Source: Desulfitobacterium hafniense DCB-2
GTDB lineage: Bacteria > Bacillota > Desulfitobacteriia > Desulfitobacteriales > Desulfitobacteriaceae
DNA length: 64,000 nucleotides
Assembly (NCBI RefSeq): GCF_000021925.1
Contig: NC_011830.1
Span: forward strand, 2,008,501-2,072,500
Direction of reading: 5' to 3'
Shown here: positions 8,027-17,566 of the stretch, in pieces
How the letters are laid out: each line of letters opens with the position of its first letter
Numbering within the stretch: the stretch's first letter is position 1
Translations under genes and position numbers: made by a program
Notes under the pieces: model-generated
The model's database searches: none
The model's input: the letters and a program-made list of their open reading frames with translations, nothing else
Told to the model about the DNA's origin: nothing

Positions 8027-9391
8027 ATGAAAAATTTCAGCATTTCCGAAGTCATGGATTCCTTTGGGGTCAATAAGTTTACATGGTCTATCTTCTTCTT
8101 CTTGGGATTGGCGATGGTTTTTGATGGGTATGACTATATGATCGTCTCCTATACTATGCCCCAGATTTCTGCGGAATGGGGATTAAGCGCTGTGGAAAAA
8201 GGCAGCTTATCCTCATGGAGCCTTTTTGGCTTAATTATTGGAGGTGCCATATCCGGTATAGTCTCAGACAAGATAGGGCGGAAAAGGACCTTAGTCTATT
8301 CTATCGCTATCTATTCCTTGCTGAACATTCCGATTTTCTTTGCACCAAGCTTCGGCTTCTATGCTTTATTCCGGGTGTTGGCCGGCCTTGGCTTGGGAGC
8401 CTGTATTCCGGTCGTCACAACGATCTTCTCTGAATCCACTCCTACCAACCGCCGCGCCCTTTTCATTACCTTTGGGATGGCCTGGATGATTGTCGGTTGG
8501 GTTTTAGCAGGCTTGGTGGCTACCTATCTGGTTCCCCGGGTGGGCTGGAGATGGTGCTATCTGGTAGGCGGTTTCCCCTTCATCTACTCGATCTTCCTGC
8601 ACTTCAAAATGAAAGAATCCGTCTATTGGTTAGCCAACAAAGGGAGAAATGAAGATGCGGTCAAGAGACTTCAGGAAATTGAGAAGGTTGCAACGGGCAA
8701 GGTTACCAATTGGGATCCCAACGCCCTGGTTGTCCCTCCAAAATCCAAAGTCGTCGGACCGAAGGCCCTTTTCTCCAAAACTTACCGCATGACAACGGCC
8801 GGTGTTTGGATTACCTATTTCTGCGGTTGCTTTACGGTCTATGGCATTAACGCCTGGCTGCCCTCTTTAATGCTGGAAAAAGGTCTGCAGCTGTCCTCAG
8901 CCTATGGACTATCCATTGCTCAAAATGCCGCTGCGGTCATTGCCAACTGTTCAACAGGCTTTGTGGCTGAAGTGATTGGCCGCAGAAAAAATCTGATCGG
9001 CAGCTATGGATTAGGAATTGTGGCTATTTTGATCATGGCTTTCGTGGGCAGTAGTTTTTGGGCAATCTTAGCGGCTAATATTTTCCTTGGCTTTGCCATC
9101 AACTACTCCATTACAGCAGTTCAGCCGCTGATGGCGGAGGGATATCCCACAGATATCCGCAACACAGGGGTGTCCTGGTGTCAAGCCTTTGGCCGGCTGG
9201 GCGGAGCCCTTGCCCCCATTGTGGCCGGTATGATTATCGGTTTAAATCTGGGTTACTCAAGTGCCTTTCTTTTCTATGTCGTGCCCTTGCTCTTCGGTTT
9301 ACTGGCGGCCTTCCTCTTGATTAGAAATGAGACCAAAGGCAAGAGTATCGATCAAATTCAAGAAGAAAATGTTTTAAAGGCCGGCAGTTAA
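8027..9391 (+). CDS. MFS transporter (aromatic acid/sugar porter-type)
   Basis: The 454-residue protein has about 12 transmembrane segments. An aspartate lies in TM1 (MVFDGYDYMIV), the TM2/3 loop is GIVSDKIGRKRT, and there is a PTxxRxxG-like segment (YPTDIRNTGVSW) before TM11. These are typical of the metabolite:H+ and aromatic acid symporter groups. Start ATG follows AGGGAG. It is closed by a terminator at 9427. Likely uptake of an organic or aromatic acid; this is an inference from family and neighbours. Confidence 0.88.
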   Translation: MKNFSISEVMDSFGVNKFTWSIFFFLGLAMVFDGYDYMIVSYTMPQISAEWGLSAVEKGSLSSWSLFGLIIGGAISGIVSDKIGRKRTLVYSIAIYSLLNIPIFFAPSFGFYALFRVLAGLGLGACIPVVTTIFSESTPTNRRALFITFGMAWMIVGWVLAGLVATYLVPRVGWRWCYLVGGFPFIYSIFLHFKMKESVYWLANKGRNEDAVKRLQEIEKVATGKVTNWDPNALVVPPKSKVVGPKALFSKTYRMTTAGVWITYFCGCFTVYGINAWLPSLMLEKGLQLSSAYGLSIAQNAAAVIANCSTGFVAEVIGRRKNLIGSYGLGIVAILIMAFVGSSFWAILAANIFLGFAINYSITAVQPLMAEGYPTDIRNTGVSWCQAFGRLGGALAPIVAGMIIGLNLGYSSAFLFYVVPLLFGLLAAFLLIRNETKGKSIDQIQEENVLKAGS

Positions 9392-9426
9392 ACCACTGGC
9401 TTGCCTTTGAGAAAGCTGCTTCCACT

Positions 9427-9454
9427 AACTGCTTCCAGCCGGAAGCAGTTTTCA
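9427..9454 (+). terminator. intrinsic terminator after MFS carrier
   Basis: AACTGCTTCC pairs perfectly with GGAAGCAGTT around AGCC and is followed by TTC. It lies 35 bp after the MFS stop and 110 bp before the next sigma-54 promoter. Confidence 0.7.
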
Positions 9455-9564
9455 CTTCCAGGGAAAATTCCTAAAAAGAAACTGTTTTTTTCAAAATGAA
9501 AGAGTTCACTAATGCAGTACAAGCAAAGGCCTTGATTTTAGGCCCTTTGTAGCGATTGCGAGCT

Positions 9565-9580
9565 TGGCATGAAAATTGCA
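9565..9580 (+). promoter_or_regulatory. sigma-54 promoter of the 9.6-20.8 kb operon
   Basis: TGGCATGAAAATTGCA has correct GG-N10-GC spacing. The first gene of the long molybdoenzyme/radical SAM operon starts 65 bp downstream. Confidence 0.88.
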
Positions 9581-9645
9581 TTGTATTTCAATAGGGGCAT
9601 TATTATTAAATTCACGATCCCATTACTGAACAATGGAGGGAAAAA

Positions 9646-11889
9646 ATGAGCACGAAAATTGATTTGGAACAAGAAGGTGTCGAAGTCAAAAAAGCCTGCT
9701 GCTATTTCTGTCACCAGAACTGCGGCTGCTTGGTTTATGTCAAAGACGGCAAGATCCTTCATTTCGAAGGAGACACGGAGTACCCAACCAATTCCGGCGG
9801 TTTATGCTGTCGCGGCAATGTCAATCTCATCCATCTGGACCATGAAGCAAGGGTTAATTTCCCGTTGAAACGCAAGGGGGAGCGTGGTTCGGGGGAATGG
9901 GAAAGAATTACCTGGGAACAAGCTATCGATGAAATCGGCACCAAATTAGCAGAGATTCGCCAACATTATGGAGCAGAGGCTGTAGCCACAGCCGGCGGAA
10001 CTTCCCGTACCGATGACTGGGCACGGCGGCGCTTTATGAATCTTTTCGGCAGCCCTAACGGTTTCCACAACGCCCATTTATGCTGGATTCCCACCTTTAT
10101 GATCGAAACAGCCGTTTATGGCTGGAGTCCTTTTGAAATTGACCTGGGCAGCAGCCGATGTCTGGTCTTGTGGGGACAGAATCCGGCAATATCCACTTTG
10201 CCTGAAATGAGCGGCGTCAGCGGCCTTAAAGCGAACGGGCTGAAAGTCATCGTTATTGATCCACGCTATACGGAAACAGCCGCCAAAGCGGATCTCTGGA
10301 TACCCGTACGCCCTGGATCAGACCTGGCTTTAGCCTTGGCTTGGATCAATGTCATCATCTATGAAGGCTTAGCTGATTATGATTTTGTCTATGAATACTG
10401 TCAGGGTTTTGATGAATTGACTGCTCATGTGGAAGAATTCACTCCTGAATGGGCTGAACCTTTGACCGGAGTCAGCGCCGATCTTATTCGTGAAGGGGCA
10501 CGGATGTACGCCATGAACAAACCCGGCAATATCCAGTGGGGTACGGCTCTTGACCAAATCGGCAAACCTGCCGGCGCTACCCAGCATGCCCGGGCCATCT
10601 TAAGAGCCATTACCGGCAACCTGGACTGCCCCGGAGCGGATCTTCTCACCGGCCCCAGTCTGGAATTTGTGACTGACGAAGAAATGGAACTCAATGAGTT
10701 CTTAACGGAAGAGCAGCGGGCCAAGCAACTGGGCTCGGATAAATTCAAACTGGTAACCTGGCCCGGATACGGCCGCATCGCCGAAATAGCCAAGAAGTAT
10801 TGGGGCAAGGCGCCTACCGCAGAATGGATGTGTGAGGCCCATCCTCCCACAGTCTTTAACGCTATCCTGACCGGAGAACCCTATCCGGTGAAAGCTTTGC
10901 TGGTTTCGGCGACGAATCCGGTCAATTCCTATGGTGAAAGCCAAAAGGTCCTGGCCGCCTTAAAAGCGGTGGATTTTATGGTAACCTGCGACTATTGGCT
11001 GACCCCCACCGCCATGCTTTCCGATTATGTGCTGCCCATGGCGGGCTCCTTTGAGCGGCCGACGATTACCTCCACCTATGGCTGTTCGGATTTCTTAATG
11101 TGTTCACAACGGGCCATTCAGCCCATGTATGAGCGGCACAGCGATTTTGAATTCTGGCGGGATCTGGGCATCCGCCTGGGGCAAAAAGAGCATTGGCCTT
11201 GGGAAACTCTTGAAGATGCTTATTTTTACCGGATTAAAGATCTGGGCTATGGTGTGGAAAGTTATGATGAATTCGTGGAGTATTACCGTTTCCACTTCCC
11301 GGAACGGGAGTATTTCAAATACAAAGAAAAAGGCGGATTTGGCACCCCTTCGGGTAAAGTGGAGATCTACTCCAGTGTGTTGGAGGAATTAGGCTATCCC
11401 CCCCTGCCACCCTATATAGCTCCCGTTGAAAATGAGGTGGATTATCCGGAACTTGCTAAAGAGTATCCTTTAATCCTAACCACAGGGGCAGGTGTAATGC
11501 CTTTTCATCATTCGGAACACTTCAATATTAAGGAACTGCGCTTTATCCGCCATGAACCCCATATGGAAATCAATCCTGATACTGCGGCAGAGTATGGCAT
11601 TCAGGAAGGGGATTGGGTCTGGGTGGAGACCCGGCGGGGCCGCATTAAACAAAAAGCCAGCTTAACCGAAGGCATCAGGCCCGGCACAGTCTTCACGGAA
11701 CGGGGCTGGTGGTATCCGGAAAGAGATCTGCGCAATCCGGAATTGGGTGGTTGTCTGGAATCCAACACCAACGTTCTTACCAGTACGGCAGATGAAGATT
11801 GTGATCCATTGAGCGGCAGCTGGGCCAACCGCGGTCTCTTGTGCAAGGTCTATAAGGTAAGCAGCTCAGACAGAAGGGAGGACAAATAA
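9646..11889 (+). CDS. molybdopterin oxidoreductase catalytic subunit (PhsA/PsrA/DmsA-like)
   Basis: The 747-residue protein has an N-terminal CxxCxxxC-type segment (CYFCHQNCGC) and a later LCCRG cysteine for a [4Fe-4S] cluster. A Cys in HLCWIP near residue 147 is the probable Mo ligand, and the C-terminal cofactor-binding domain includes TERGWWYPE. There is no twin-arginine signal, so unlike many Phs/Psr proteins it should be cytoplasmic. Start ATG follows GGAGGG. The four-cluster Fe-S subunit begins one base after the stop and an NrfD-type membrane anchor follows, giving a complete three-subunit quinone-linked reductase or oxidase. The substrate is unknown. Confidence 0.92.
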   Translation: MSTKIDLEQEGVEVKKACCYFCHQNCGCLVYVKDGKILHFEGDTEYPTNSGGLCCRGNVNLIHLDHEARVNFPLKRKGERGSGEWERITWEQAIDEIGTKLAEIRQHYGAEAVATAGGTSRTDDWARRRFMNLFGSPNGFHNAHLCWIPTFMIETAVYGWSPFEIDLGSSRCLVLWGQNPAISTLPEMSGVSGLKANGLKVIVIDPRYTETAAKADLWIPVRPGSDLALALAWINVIIYEGLADYDFVYEYCQGFDELTAHVEEFTPEWAEPLTGVSADLIREGARMYAMNKPGNIQWGTALDQIGKPAGATQHARAILRAITGNLDCPGADLLTGPSLEFVTDEEMELNEFLTEEQRAKQLGSDKFKLVTWPGYGRIAEIAKKYWGKAPTAEWMCEAHPPTVFNAILTGEPYPVKALLVSATNPVNSYGESQKVLAALKAVDFMVTCDYWLTPTAMLSDYVLPMAGSFERPTITSTYGCSDFLMCSQRAIQPMYERHSDFEFWRDLGIRLGQKEHWPWETLEDAYFYRIKDLGYGVESYDEFVEYYRFHFPEREYFKYKEKGGFGTPSGKVEIYSSVLEELGYPPLPPYIAPVENEVDYPELAKEYPLILTTGAGVMPFHHSEHFNIKELRFIRHEPHMEINPDTAAEYGIQEGDWVWVETRRGRIKQKASLTEGIRPGTVFTERGWWYPERDLRNPELGGCLESNTNVLTSTADEDCDPLSGSWANRGLLCKVYKVSSSDRREDK

Positions 11890-11890
11890 G

Positions 11891-12439
11891 ATGGCACGTT
11901 ATGCAATGGTTATTGATACACGGAAATGTACGGGCTGTCAGTCCTGCACAGTGGCTTGCCGGGTCAATAATGAACTGCCCATCGATATGATTTATAATCC
12001 GGTCATGACCCATGGGCCCCTGGGAAAATTTCCTCATGTGAGGATGGTCCATATTCCTTCTTTATGTATGCATTGTGGCAATTCTCCCTGTGTGGATGCC
12101 TGCCCCACCGGGGCATCCCAGCAGCGTGAAGACGGCATCGTCTGGGTGGAAGAAAACAAATGCGTGGGTTGTAAAGCCTGTGTCATGGCCTGCCCTTATG
12201 GGGCCCGTGTGTCCAATGGGGCAAAGGGAACCGTCCAGAAATGCAACTTCTGTAAGGATGACCGGGTTGATCAAGGCAAAGTGCCCTGGTGTGTGCAAAC
12301 CTGTCACCAAAAAGCCCGGATTTTTGGCGATATTGAGGATCAGGACAGCGAAGTATTCAAACTGGTCAATAAAACCAAGACCACAGGGCGCTTGTTGGAA
12401 GAACTGGGGACTGAACCCTTTGTCTATTATCTTTATTGA
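11891..12439 (+). CDS. 4Fe-4S electron-transfer subunit (DmsB/PhsB-like)
   Basis: The 182-residue protein has four Cys groups in order: CTGCQSCTVAC, CMHCGNSPCVDACP, CVGCKACVMACP and CNFCK...PWCVQTC. This is the standard four-cluster arrangement of DMSO-reductase beta subunits. It would pass electrons between the membrane anchor and the catalytic subunit. It is tightly packed, one base after the alpha subunit and overlapping the upstream edge of the gamma subunit region. Confidence 0.95.
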   Translation: MARYAMVIDTRKCTGCQSCTVACRVNNELPIDMIYNPVMTHGPLGKFPHVRMVHIPSLCMHCGNSPCVDACPTGASQQREDGIVWVEENKCVGCKACVMACPYGARVSNGAKGTVQKCNFCKDDRVDQGKVPWCVQTCHQKARIFGDIEDQDSEVFKLVNKTKTTGRLLEELGTEPFVYYLY

Positions 12440-12453
12440 TGGGAGGGATAGAA

Positions 12454-13377
12454 ATGAGCCAAAAACATGAAACATGGGGCTGGATGTTAGCCGTGGACTT
12501 CTTTTTTGCCGGCATGGGGGCCGCCATGCTGCTCTTTGCCGGGATCGCCGAATTATTGACAGGCAGCAATCTCTCCACGGTGGGGATTCTGGCCGGGGCA
12601 GTGTTTATCGCTATGGGAGCCGGGTTGTTAGTCCTGGAATTAGGGAGACCTTTCCAGGCTTTGCGGGTATTTATGAACCCTAAAGCCATCTTAACCTTTG
12701 GGGCATGGAATATGTCCATCGCCATTGTCGCCGGCCTCTTTTTAGGTACGTCCTGGCTGGAAGCTTTTCCTTGGTTCGGCCTGGTCGGATTTCGTAAAAT
12801 CCTGGCCATTGTCTGTATTTTCACCGGTTTTGTAGTTGCTGCCTATCCGGGGGCACTCCTGGCACGGCATAAAGCCCGTCCTTTCTGGAATGGGCCGGGC
12901 ATGATGGTGCTCTTTTTAACCTCTTCTTTATTGACGGGCCTATCCGCCTATGTGGTAGTAGGTTGGCTGAGCGGGGCGGCACCTGTGATTTATAGTGCTT
13001 TCCCGGCCATAGGGGCGGGGCTTTGTGCTTTCCAATTGGTTATATGGATCGGCTATCTTTGGATTAAGAGTTCGGGAACTACTGAGCGGGAAGTGGCGGC
13101 TGTTAAGCGCTGGACCAGCGGGAACTTTGCCAACCCTTTCCGGATCGGGTTTATGTTCCTGGGCACGGTGGTGCCCTTGGTACTGTTTCTCATTCCTAAT
13201 GGATTCTCCACAGGAGTGGCCGGGATCCTGGCAATCCTGGGCGGAGTAATCATGCGCAATCTGGTGGTCTATGCCGGTCAGGATCGCACCTGGCTGCCCG
13301 GAGAAGAAAAATATCGGTCAAGACTTCCCCATGGTGATGAAGCTTTCTTACAAAAGGTTTGGACAAAACAGATTTAA
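12454..13377 (+). CDS. NrfD/PsrC-type membrane anchor subunit
   Basis: The 307-residue protein has about eight hydrophobic helices and no haem-binding pattern, as in NrfD/PsrC/DmsC quinone-interacting anchors. The start at 12454 is preferred over an in-frame TTG/ATG at 12436-12439 because GGGAGGG lies eight bases upstream of it. It is the third gene of the alpha-beta-gamma set and should attach the complex to the inner face of the membrane and exchange electrons with menaquinone. Confidence 0.9.
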   Translation: MSQKHETWGWMLAVDFFFAGMGAAMLLFAGIAELLTGSNLSTVGILAGAVFIAMGAGLLVLELGRPFQALRVFMNPKAILTFGAWNMSIAIVAGLFLGTSWLEAFPWFGLVGFRKILAIVCIFTGFVVAAYPGALLARHKARPFWNGPGMMVLFLTSSLLTGLSAYVVVGWLSGAAPVIYSAFPAIGAGLCAFQLVIWIGYLWIKSSGTTEREVAAVKRWTSGNFANPFRIGFMFLGTVVPLVLFLIPNGFSTGVAGILAILGGVIMRNLVVYAGQDRTWLPGEEKYRSRLPHGDEAFLQKVWTKQI

Positions 13378-13392
13378 AGGGCGGTTGTACTT

Positions 13393-13422
13393 GTTTCCGC
13401 AGCAGCTGGCTGCTGCGGAAAC
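13393..13422. other. perfect 14-bp intercistronic hairpin
   Basis: GTTTCCGCAGCAGC and its exact complement are separated by two bases, with no following T run. It lies in the 122-bp gap between the membrane anchor and the radical SAM gene. It could stabilise or process the mRNA and so set different levels for the two halves of the operon. Confidence 0.6.
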
Positions 13423-13499
13423 ATCGTTCCCAGGCAGAGGCAATTTTAATAGCTTAAGTGATGAAAATAACTTGATTTGCAAAATGGAGGAAGAAGTGT

Positions 13500-14825
13500 A
13501 TGAAGCTGCAATGGGAAGAAGGGACGACATTAGCGCAGACACAAAGCGTTTGTCCCCTCTGTCTGAAGGTTGTCCAGGCCCGGATTACCGTTCATGATCA
13601 GGCGGTTTATATGGAGAAGGAATGTTCCGAGCACGGCTATTTTACCGTTTATTTATGGCCGGATGTCAATCATTATCAATGGATGCAGCAGTTTAACCTG
13701 CCGGCGCTGCCTCCTCATTCGCCTGTGGCCGTCCGGGATGGGTGTCCCAGTGATTGCGGGTTGTGCGAGGCTCATCTGCGCCAGCCGACCCTAGTGGAGA
13801 TTGAGGTAACGGAAGGGTGCAACCTCCGCTGCCCGGTCTGTTTTATGGCAGCCAATGATTTTCGTCCCGATCCCAATCCAAGCTTAGAGGCACTTGGGGA
13901 AAAGTACCGTTATATTCTTAGACACACCAACCCCGATACCAGTATCCAGCTGACGGGGGGAGAACCCACCACCCGTGAGGATTTGGCCGATATTATCCGT
14001 TTAGGCCGGGAGATCGGCTTTCAGGCTATTGAAGTGAATACCAACGGGGTGGTGATCGGCCGGAACCCGGATTATCTGCAGAAACTTGCCGAGGCAGGAG
14101 TCAGCGGCATCTATCTCCAATTTGACGGGTTGACAGGGGAGGTCTATGAGCAAATACGGGGTGAGAATTTATTGCCCGCCAAGCTTAAAGCCATTGCCAA
14201 CTGCCGTGAGGCGGGGGTACAAGTGGTTTTAGCCATGACGGTGATCGAAGGAATCAATGAAAAGCAGCTGGGGGAAGTGCTTAAGTTTGCCCTGGCCAAC
14301 AAAGATGTGATTGTGGGAATTGCGTACCAGCCGGCCTTTGGTTCCGGGCGGTTCGATGTGCCCTTGTCCAAGCGTTTGACTATGGGAGATGTGATCTTTA
14401 TGCTGGCTGAGCAGAGTGAGGGTATCCTCGAACCCTATGATTTTTGGCCCTTGGGCTGTTCCAATCCTTTATGTTCCAGCTCCGCTTACCTGGTGGAGGA
14501 TCAGGGTAGAATCGCCTCCCTTTCGCGGCGGCTCACTCCCCGGGAATACAGGGAAGCCATTAATCCCCAGAGTCCCCAAGGTTCGGTTTTTGCCGATATT
14601 GCTTTGATGAACTATCCGGATCTTGAACCGGGTTTAACCATCCTCATCGAAAATTATATTGATGCCCGCACGATGGACTTAAAAAAACTGCGGGAATGCA
14701 GCATGATCGTTGCCGGCAAATCCGGTGGGCTGACTCCTTTTTGCGGATATCAATTGACCAATATCCATGGCGAAAAGCTATCCGAAATCAGAAAACATCA
14801 TGATAATCAGAAAGCATCAAGGTGA
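13500..14825 (+). CDS. radical SAM protein, MJ0619/Tes-like (class D methylase-type) family
   Basis: The 441-residue protein starts with a zinc-like segment (CPLC...CSEHG) and a CPSDCGLC motif. The radical SAM site CNLRCPVC follows near residue 107-114, then TGGEPT for SAM binding. C-terminal cysteines occur in PLGCSNPLC and FCGY. This architecture is that of the MJ0619 family (hydroxymethylpterin methylase / tetraether lipid synthase relatives), which use a second Fe-S cluster. It sits six bases before a molybdoenzyme gene, so a role in modifying a pterin or a lipid partner is conceivable. The family call is fairly secure but the reaction is not. Confidence 0.8.
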   Translation: MKLQWEEGTTLAQTQSVCPLCLKVVQARITVHDQAVYMEKECSEHGYFTVYLWPDVNHYQWMQQFNLPALPPHSPVAVRDGCPSDCGLCEAHLRQPTLVEIEVTEGCNLRCPVCFMAANDFRPDPNPSLEALGEKYRYILRHTNPDTSIQLTGGEPTTREDLADIIRLGREIGFQAIEVNTNGVVIGRNPDYLQKLAEAGVSGIYLQFDGLTGEVYEQIRGENLLPAKLKAIANCREAGVQVVLAMTVIEGINEKQLGEVLKFALANKDVIVGIAYQPAFGSGRFDVPLSKRLTMGDVIFMLAEQSEGILEPYDFWPLGCSNPLCSSSAYLVEDQGRIASLSRRLTPREYREAINPQSPQGSVFADIALMNYPDLEPGLTILIENYIDARTMDLKKLRECSMIVAGKSGGLTPFCGYQLTNIHGEKLSEIRKHHDNQKASR

Positions 14826-14831
14826 AGGCGT

Positions 14832-17012
14832 ATGAGTGAAAGAAAAGTCGTTCCGACCAACTGCCGCTTCTGCGGCTATCAATGCGGACTCCTGGCTACG
14901 GTGGAGAATGGCAAAGTCCGCAAAGTGCAGCCGGATTCTTCCCGCTATCCCCATAATGCCGGGATCATGCGGGGCTGCAAGCGTTGGCCGTTGATTAGCG
15001 AAGTGATGGAGCATCCCCAAAGAATCAACTATCCTCTTAAGCGGGTCGGGGAAAGAGGCAGCGGCCGCTGGGAAAGAATATCCTGGGAACAGGCCCTGGA
15101 CGAAATAGCCGCTAAGCTGGCCGGTCTCAAGGAAGAGTTTGGCCCGGAGGTCCTGGCCACCAGTATCGGCGGACCCCACACCACCTTCTGGCCTTTGCAC
15201 CGGTTTTTGGCTCTTTTTGGCAGTCCCAACAATATGGGCATCGGTCAAATCTGCTGGAACCCCGGCATCTGGGCCAATACCCTGACCTATGGCTGGCCTG
15301 TGGATATGGAGCTGGACCCGGAGGGGACGGAATGCGCTATCCTCTGGGGGGTTAACCCCTCTCAGTCGGATAACTCTTTGTTCTGGCATACCGTTCAGGA
15401 ATTTAAACGCCGGGGCAAACCCTTAATTGTGGTGGATCCCCGTTTAACCGGGACGGCACAGGAAGCTCAGCTGTGGCTGCCGGTGCGTCCGGGGACGGAT
15501 GCGGTACTGGCTTTAGGGCTTTTGCATGTGATTGTTCAAGAGAAACTCTATGCTGAAGAGTTTGTGCAGAATTGGTGTCATGGTTTTGAGCGGTTATGTG
15601 ACCATCTCATTCCTTATACTCCCGCTTATGTGGAAGAGGTTACGGGTGTGAAAGCAGAGGATGTTGTCAAAGCTGCCCGCCTCTATGGAAAAAGTACCCC
15701 GGCTTGCCTGTACAGCGGCAGAGGGATCGATCAACTGGGCTTAAACAGTTTTCCCACCCATCGTGCCCTGGCCATCTTAAGAGCCATCACCGGCAATCTG
15801 GATGTGCCCGGGGCTTCCCACTTGAGTGAGATGCCTGATTTTATTCCGGAGTTGGAGCTGGAACTCAGCGAACCCTATGCCGCAACATCTCCTCGGTCGG
15901 TATCCCAGGAGAAGCTCCTGTTGCAATCCTATCAAGGCTATGCCAAAGTTCGCGAGCAGACCATGAAGCACAAGAAGCGCCTGCCCATGCGCTATTTAAC
16001 CTCTGCCCATCCCCATCGCGTCTGGAAGGCCATGCTGACAGGAGAGCCTTATCCCATCCGCTCCATGATCGTGATGGCTTCCAACCCACTCCTGACTCAA
16101 GCCGACACTCAGCTGGTCTACAGAGCCTTAAAGAGTCTGGACCTTTTGGTGGTATTGGAGCTGTTTGAAACCCCCACCTCCATGCTGGCGGATTATGTGC
16201 TGCCCAGCGCCGGGGTGCTGGAGCGGCCCCTTTTGGAGACTAAGGCCGGGGTGGCCAATATTGCTTATGGAGGGGATCAGGCCGTCGGGCCTTATTATGA
16301 ACGCCGCCCGGACTATGATTTCTGGAGAGAGTTAGGACTGAGACTGGGGCAGGAAAAGGCATGGCCTTGGCAGACTTACCGTGAAGCCCTGGAATACAGT
16401 TTATCCCCCCTGGGCACTACCTGGGATGATTTTTCCGGCAGCGGACTTTATTATCAGGACAATGAGTATCTGAAATATGAGGAGCCCGATGGGCAGGGAA
16501 AACCCCAAGGATTTGCCACGGTAAGCGGGAAGGTGGAGATCTACAGCGAACTGCTCCGGGAAATGGGAGCGGATCCCCTGCCCAGTCCCCGGGCACTTCC
16601 CCAAGGAAATGCAGACTTTTCCCTGATGCTCATGAGCGGTGCCCGGTTCCAGCCTTACTACGCTTCCAGCTATCATCAGCTGGAAAAGTTGCGGCGGCTG
16701 CATCCGGAGCCGATTGCGGAAATGAGTCCGGTGACGGGAGAGAAACTGGGCATCGAGGAAGGCTCCCTGGTGGATGTGGAGACAGAGAGAGGGAAAGCCC
16801 GTTTCAGGACCCGGTTTGTTCCCATGTGCGATCATGTGGTGAGCGTGGAGTATGGCTGGTGGTATCCGGAGATGAAGGCGTCGGAACCGGAACTGGGGGG
16901 GATTTGGCTGGCCAATGCCAATCTGCTCACCAGTGGGGATTTTGACGCTTCGGATCCCTTAGTAGGGACCTGGACCTATAACGGGATTCCCTGCAGGGTT
17001 GCCAAGGTATAA
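14832..17012 (+). CDS. orphan molybdopterin oxidoreductase (FdhA/Nar-like superfamily)
   Basis: The 726-residue protein has N-terminal CRFCGYQC and a later GCKRW Cys (CxxCxxxC-x~29-C) for a [4Fe-4S] cluster. A Cys in QICWNP near residue 142 is the probable Mo ligand. The C-terminal domain contains YGWWYPE. No signal peptide is present. It has no dedicated Fe-S subunit downstream, so it may use the DmsB-like subunit encoded upstream or a free ferredoxin. It starts six bases after the radical SAM gene. It is clearly related to the 9646 gene product but is a distinct enzyme; the substrate is unknown. Confidence 0.9.
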   Translation: MSERKVVPTNCRFCGYQCGLLATVENGKVRKVQPDSSRYPHNAGIMRGCKRWPLISEVMEHPQRINYPLKRVGERGSGRWERISWEQALDEIAAKLAGLKEEFGPEVLATSIGGPHTTFWPLHRFLALFGSPNNMGIGQICWNPGIWANTLTYGWPVDMELDPEGTECAILWGVNPSQSDNSLFWHTVQEFKRRGKPLIVVDPRLTGTAQEAQLWLPVRPGTDAVLALGLLHVIVQEKLYAEEFVQNWCHGFERLCDHLIPYTPAYVEEVTGVKAEDVVKAARLYGKSTPACLYSGRGIDQLGLNSFPTHRALAILRAITGNLDVPGASHLSEMPDFIPELELELSEPYAATSPRSVSQEKLLLQSYQGYAKVREQTMKHKKRLPMRYLTSAHPHRVWKAMLTGEPYPIRSMIVMASNPLLTQADTQLVYRALKSLDLLVVLELFETPTSMLADYVLPSAGVLERPLLETKAGVANIAYGGDQAVGPYYERRPDYDFWRELGLRLGQEKAWPWQTYREALEYSLSPLGTTWDDFSGSGLYYQDNEYLKYEEPDGQGKPQGFATVSGKVEIYSELLREMGADPLPSPRALPQGNADFSLMLMSGARFQPYYASSYHQLEKLRRLHPEPIAEMSPVTGEKLGIEEGSLVDVETERGKARFRTRFVPMCDHVVSVEYGWWYPEMKASEPELGGIWLANANLLTSGDFDASDPLVGTWTYNGIPCRVAKV

Positions 17013-17086
17013 CAATAGCAAGGTATAGCGAGGTACTACAAAATATAACAAAGTAACAAAGTAAACAAAGAAGGAGGCCTGGCTCC

Positions 17087-17566
17087 ATGGCGGCAACCAT
17101 TGCCTTTGCCCAAGGGCAAAGTGAACAGCAAGTGATGGGAATTTTAGGTGCCTATGGTATGGGCATACCTGGAGATGTTGAAGAACTGCTCACCGTTCAA
17201 GAGAATGAAGAAATAACGGCCGTGGCCAAGATCGCGGAGTTTGCTGAGGGCAGGTTTTTTCTGGAGGTTATCGGGGTGAAGGATGGGAAGCGATCCCAGG
17301 GTGCCGGCAGGCTGCTCTTAGGGAAGATCCTGGCGAATCCCTGGGAATGCTGCCGATATGCATTTTCTGAACAGGAAAATAACCGGGAGTATACTGTGTC
17401 AACTTTAGCAAGAGGATATGCGCTGGGTTTCTATGAAAAGATGGGTTTTCAAGCCTGTACACCGGCAGAGATCCCGGAATGGTATCGGGATCAATGTGAG
17501 GAATGTCCCGAGCGGAGTACTTGTGAGCCAATGCCGATGATTTATAGTGGAGGAGAGCGAAAATGA
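17087..17566 (+). CDS. GNAT-fold N-acetyltransferase-like protein with Cys-rich tail
   Basis: The 159-residue protein's C-terminal half has the GNAT pattern LARGYALGFYEKMGFQ. The acetyl-CoA-binding region (GVKDGKRSQGAGRLLLGK) precedes it. The last 30 residues contain CEECPERSTCEP, an unusual Cys-rich extension. Start ATG follows AGGAGG. It overlaps the next gene by four bases (ATGA). It could acetylate a small molecule or protein of this operon; no substrate can be named. Confidence 0.72.
   Translation: MAATIAFAQGQSEQQVMGILGAYGMGIPGDVEELLTVQENEEITAVAKIAEFAEGRFFLEVIGVKDGKRSQGAGRLLLGKILANPWECCRYAFSEQENNREYTVSTLARGYALGFYEKMGFQACTPAEIPEWYRDQCEECPERSTCEPMPMIYSGGERK

Noticed and set aside
7888..8076. 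62-residue reading frame before the second MFS gene
   Set aside because: It overlaps the MFS start, has no ribosome site or recognisable sequence, and contains non-protein-like composition.
13271..13597. 108-residue frame across the anchor/radical SAM junction
   Set aside because: It overlaps two well-supported genes and a hairpin; no family resemblance.
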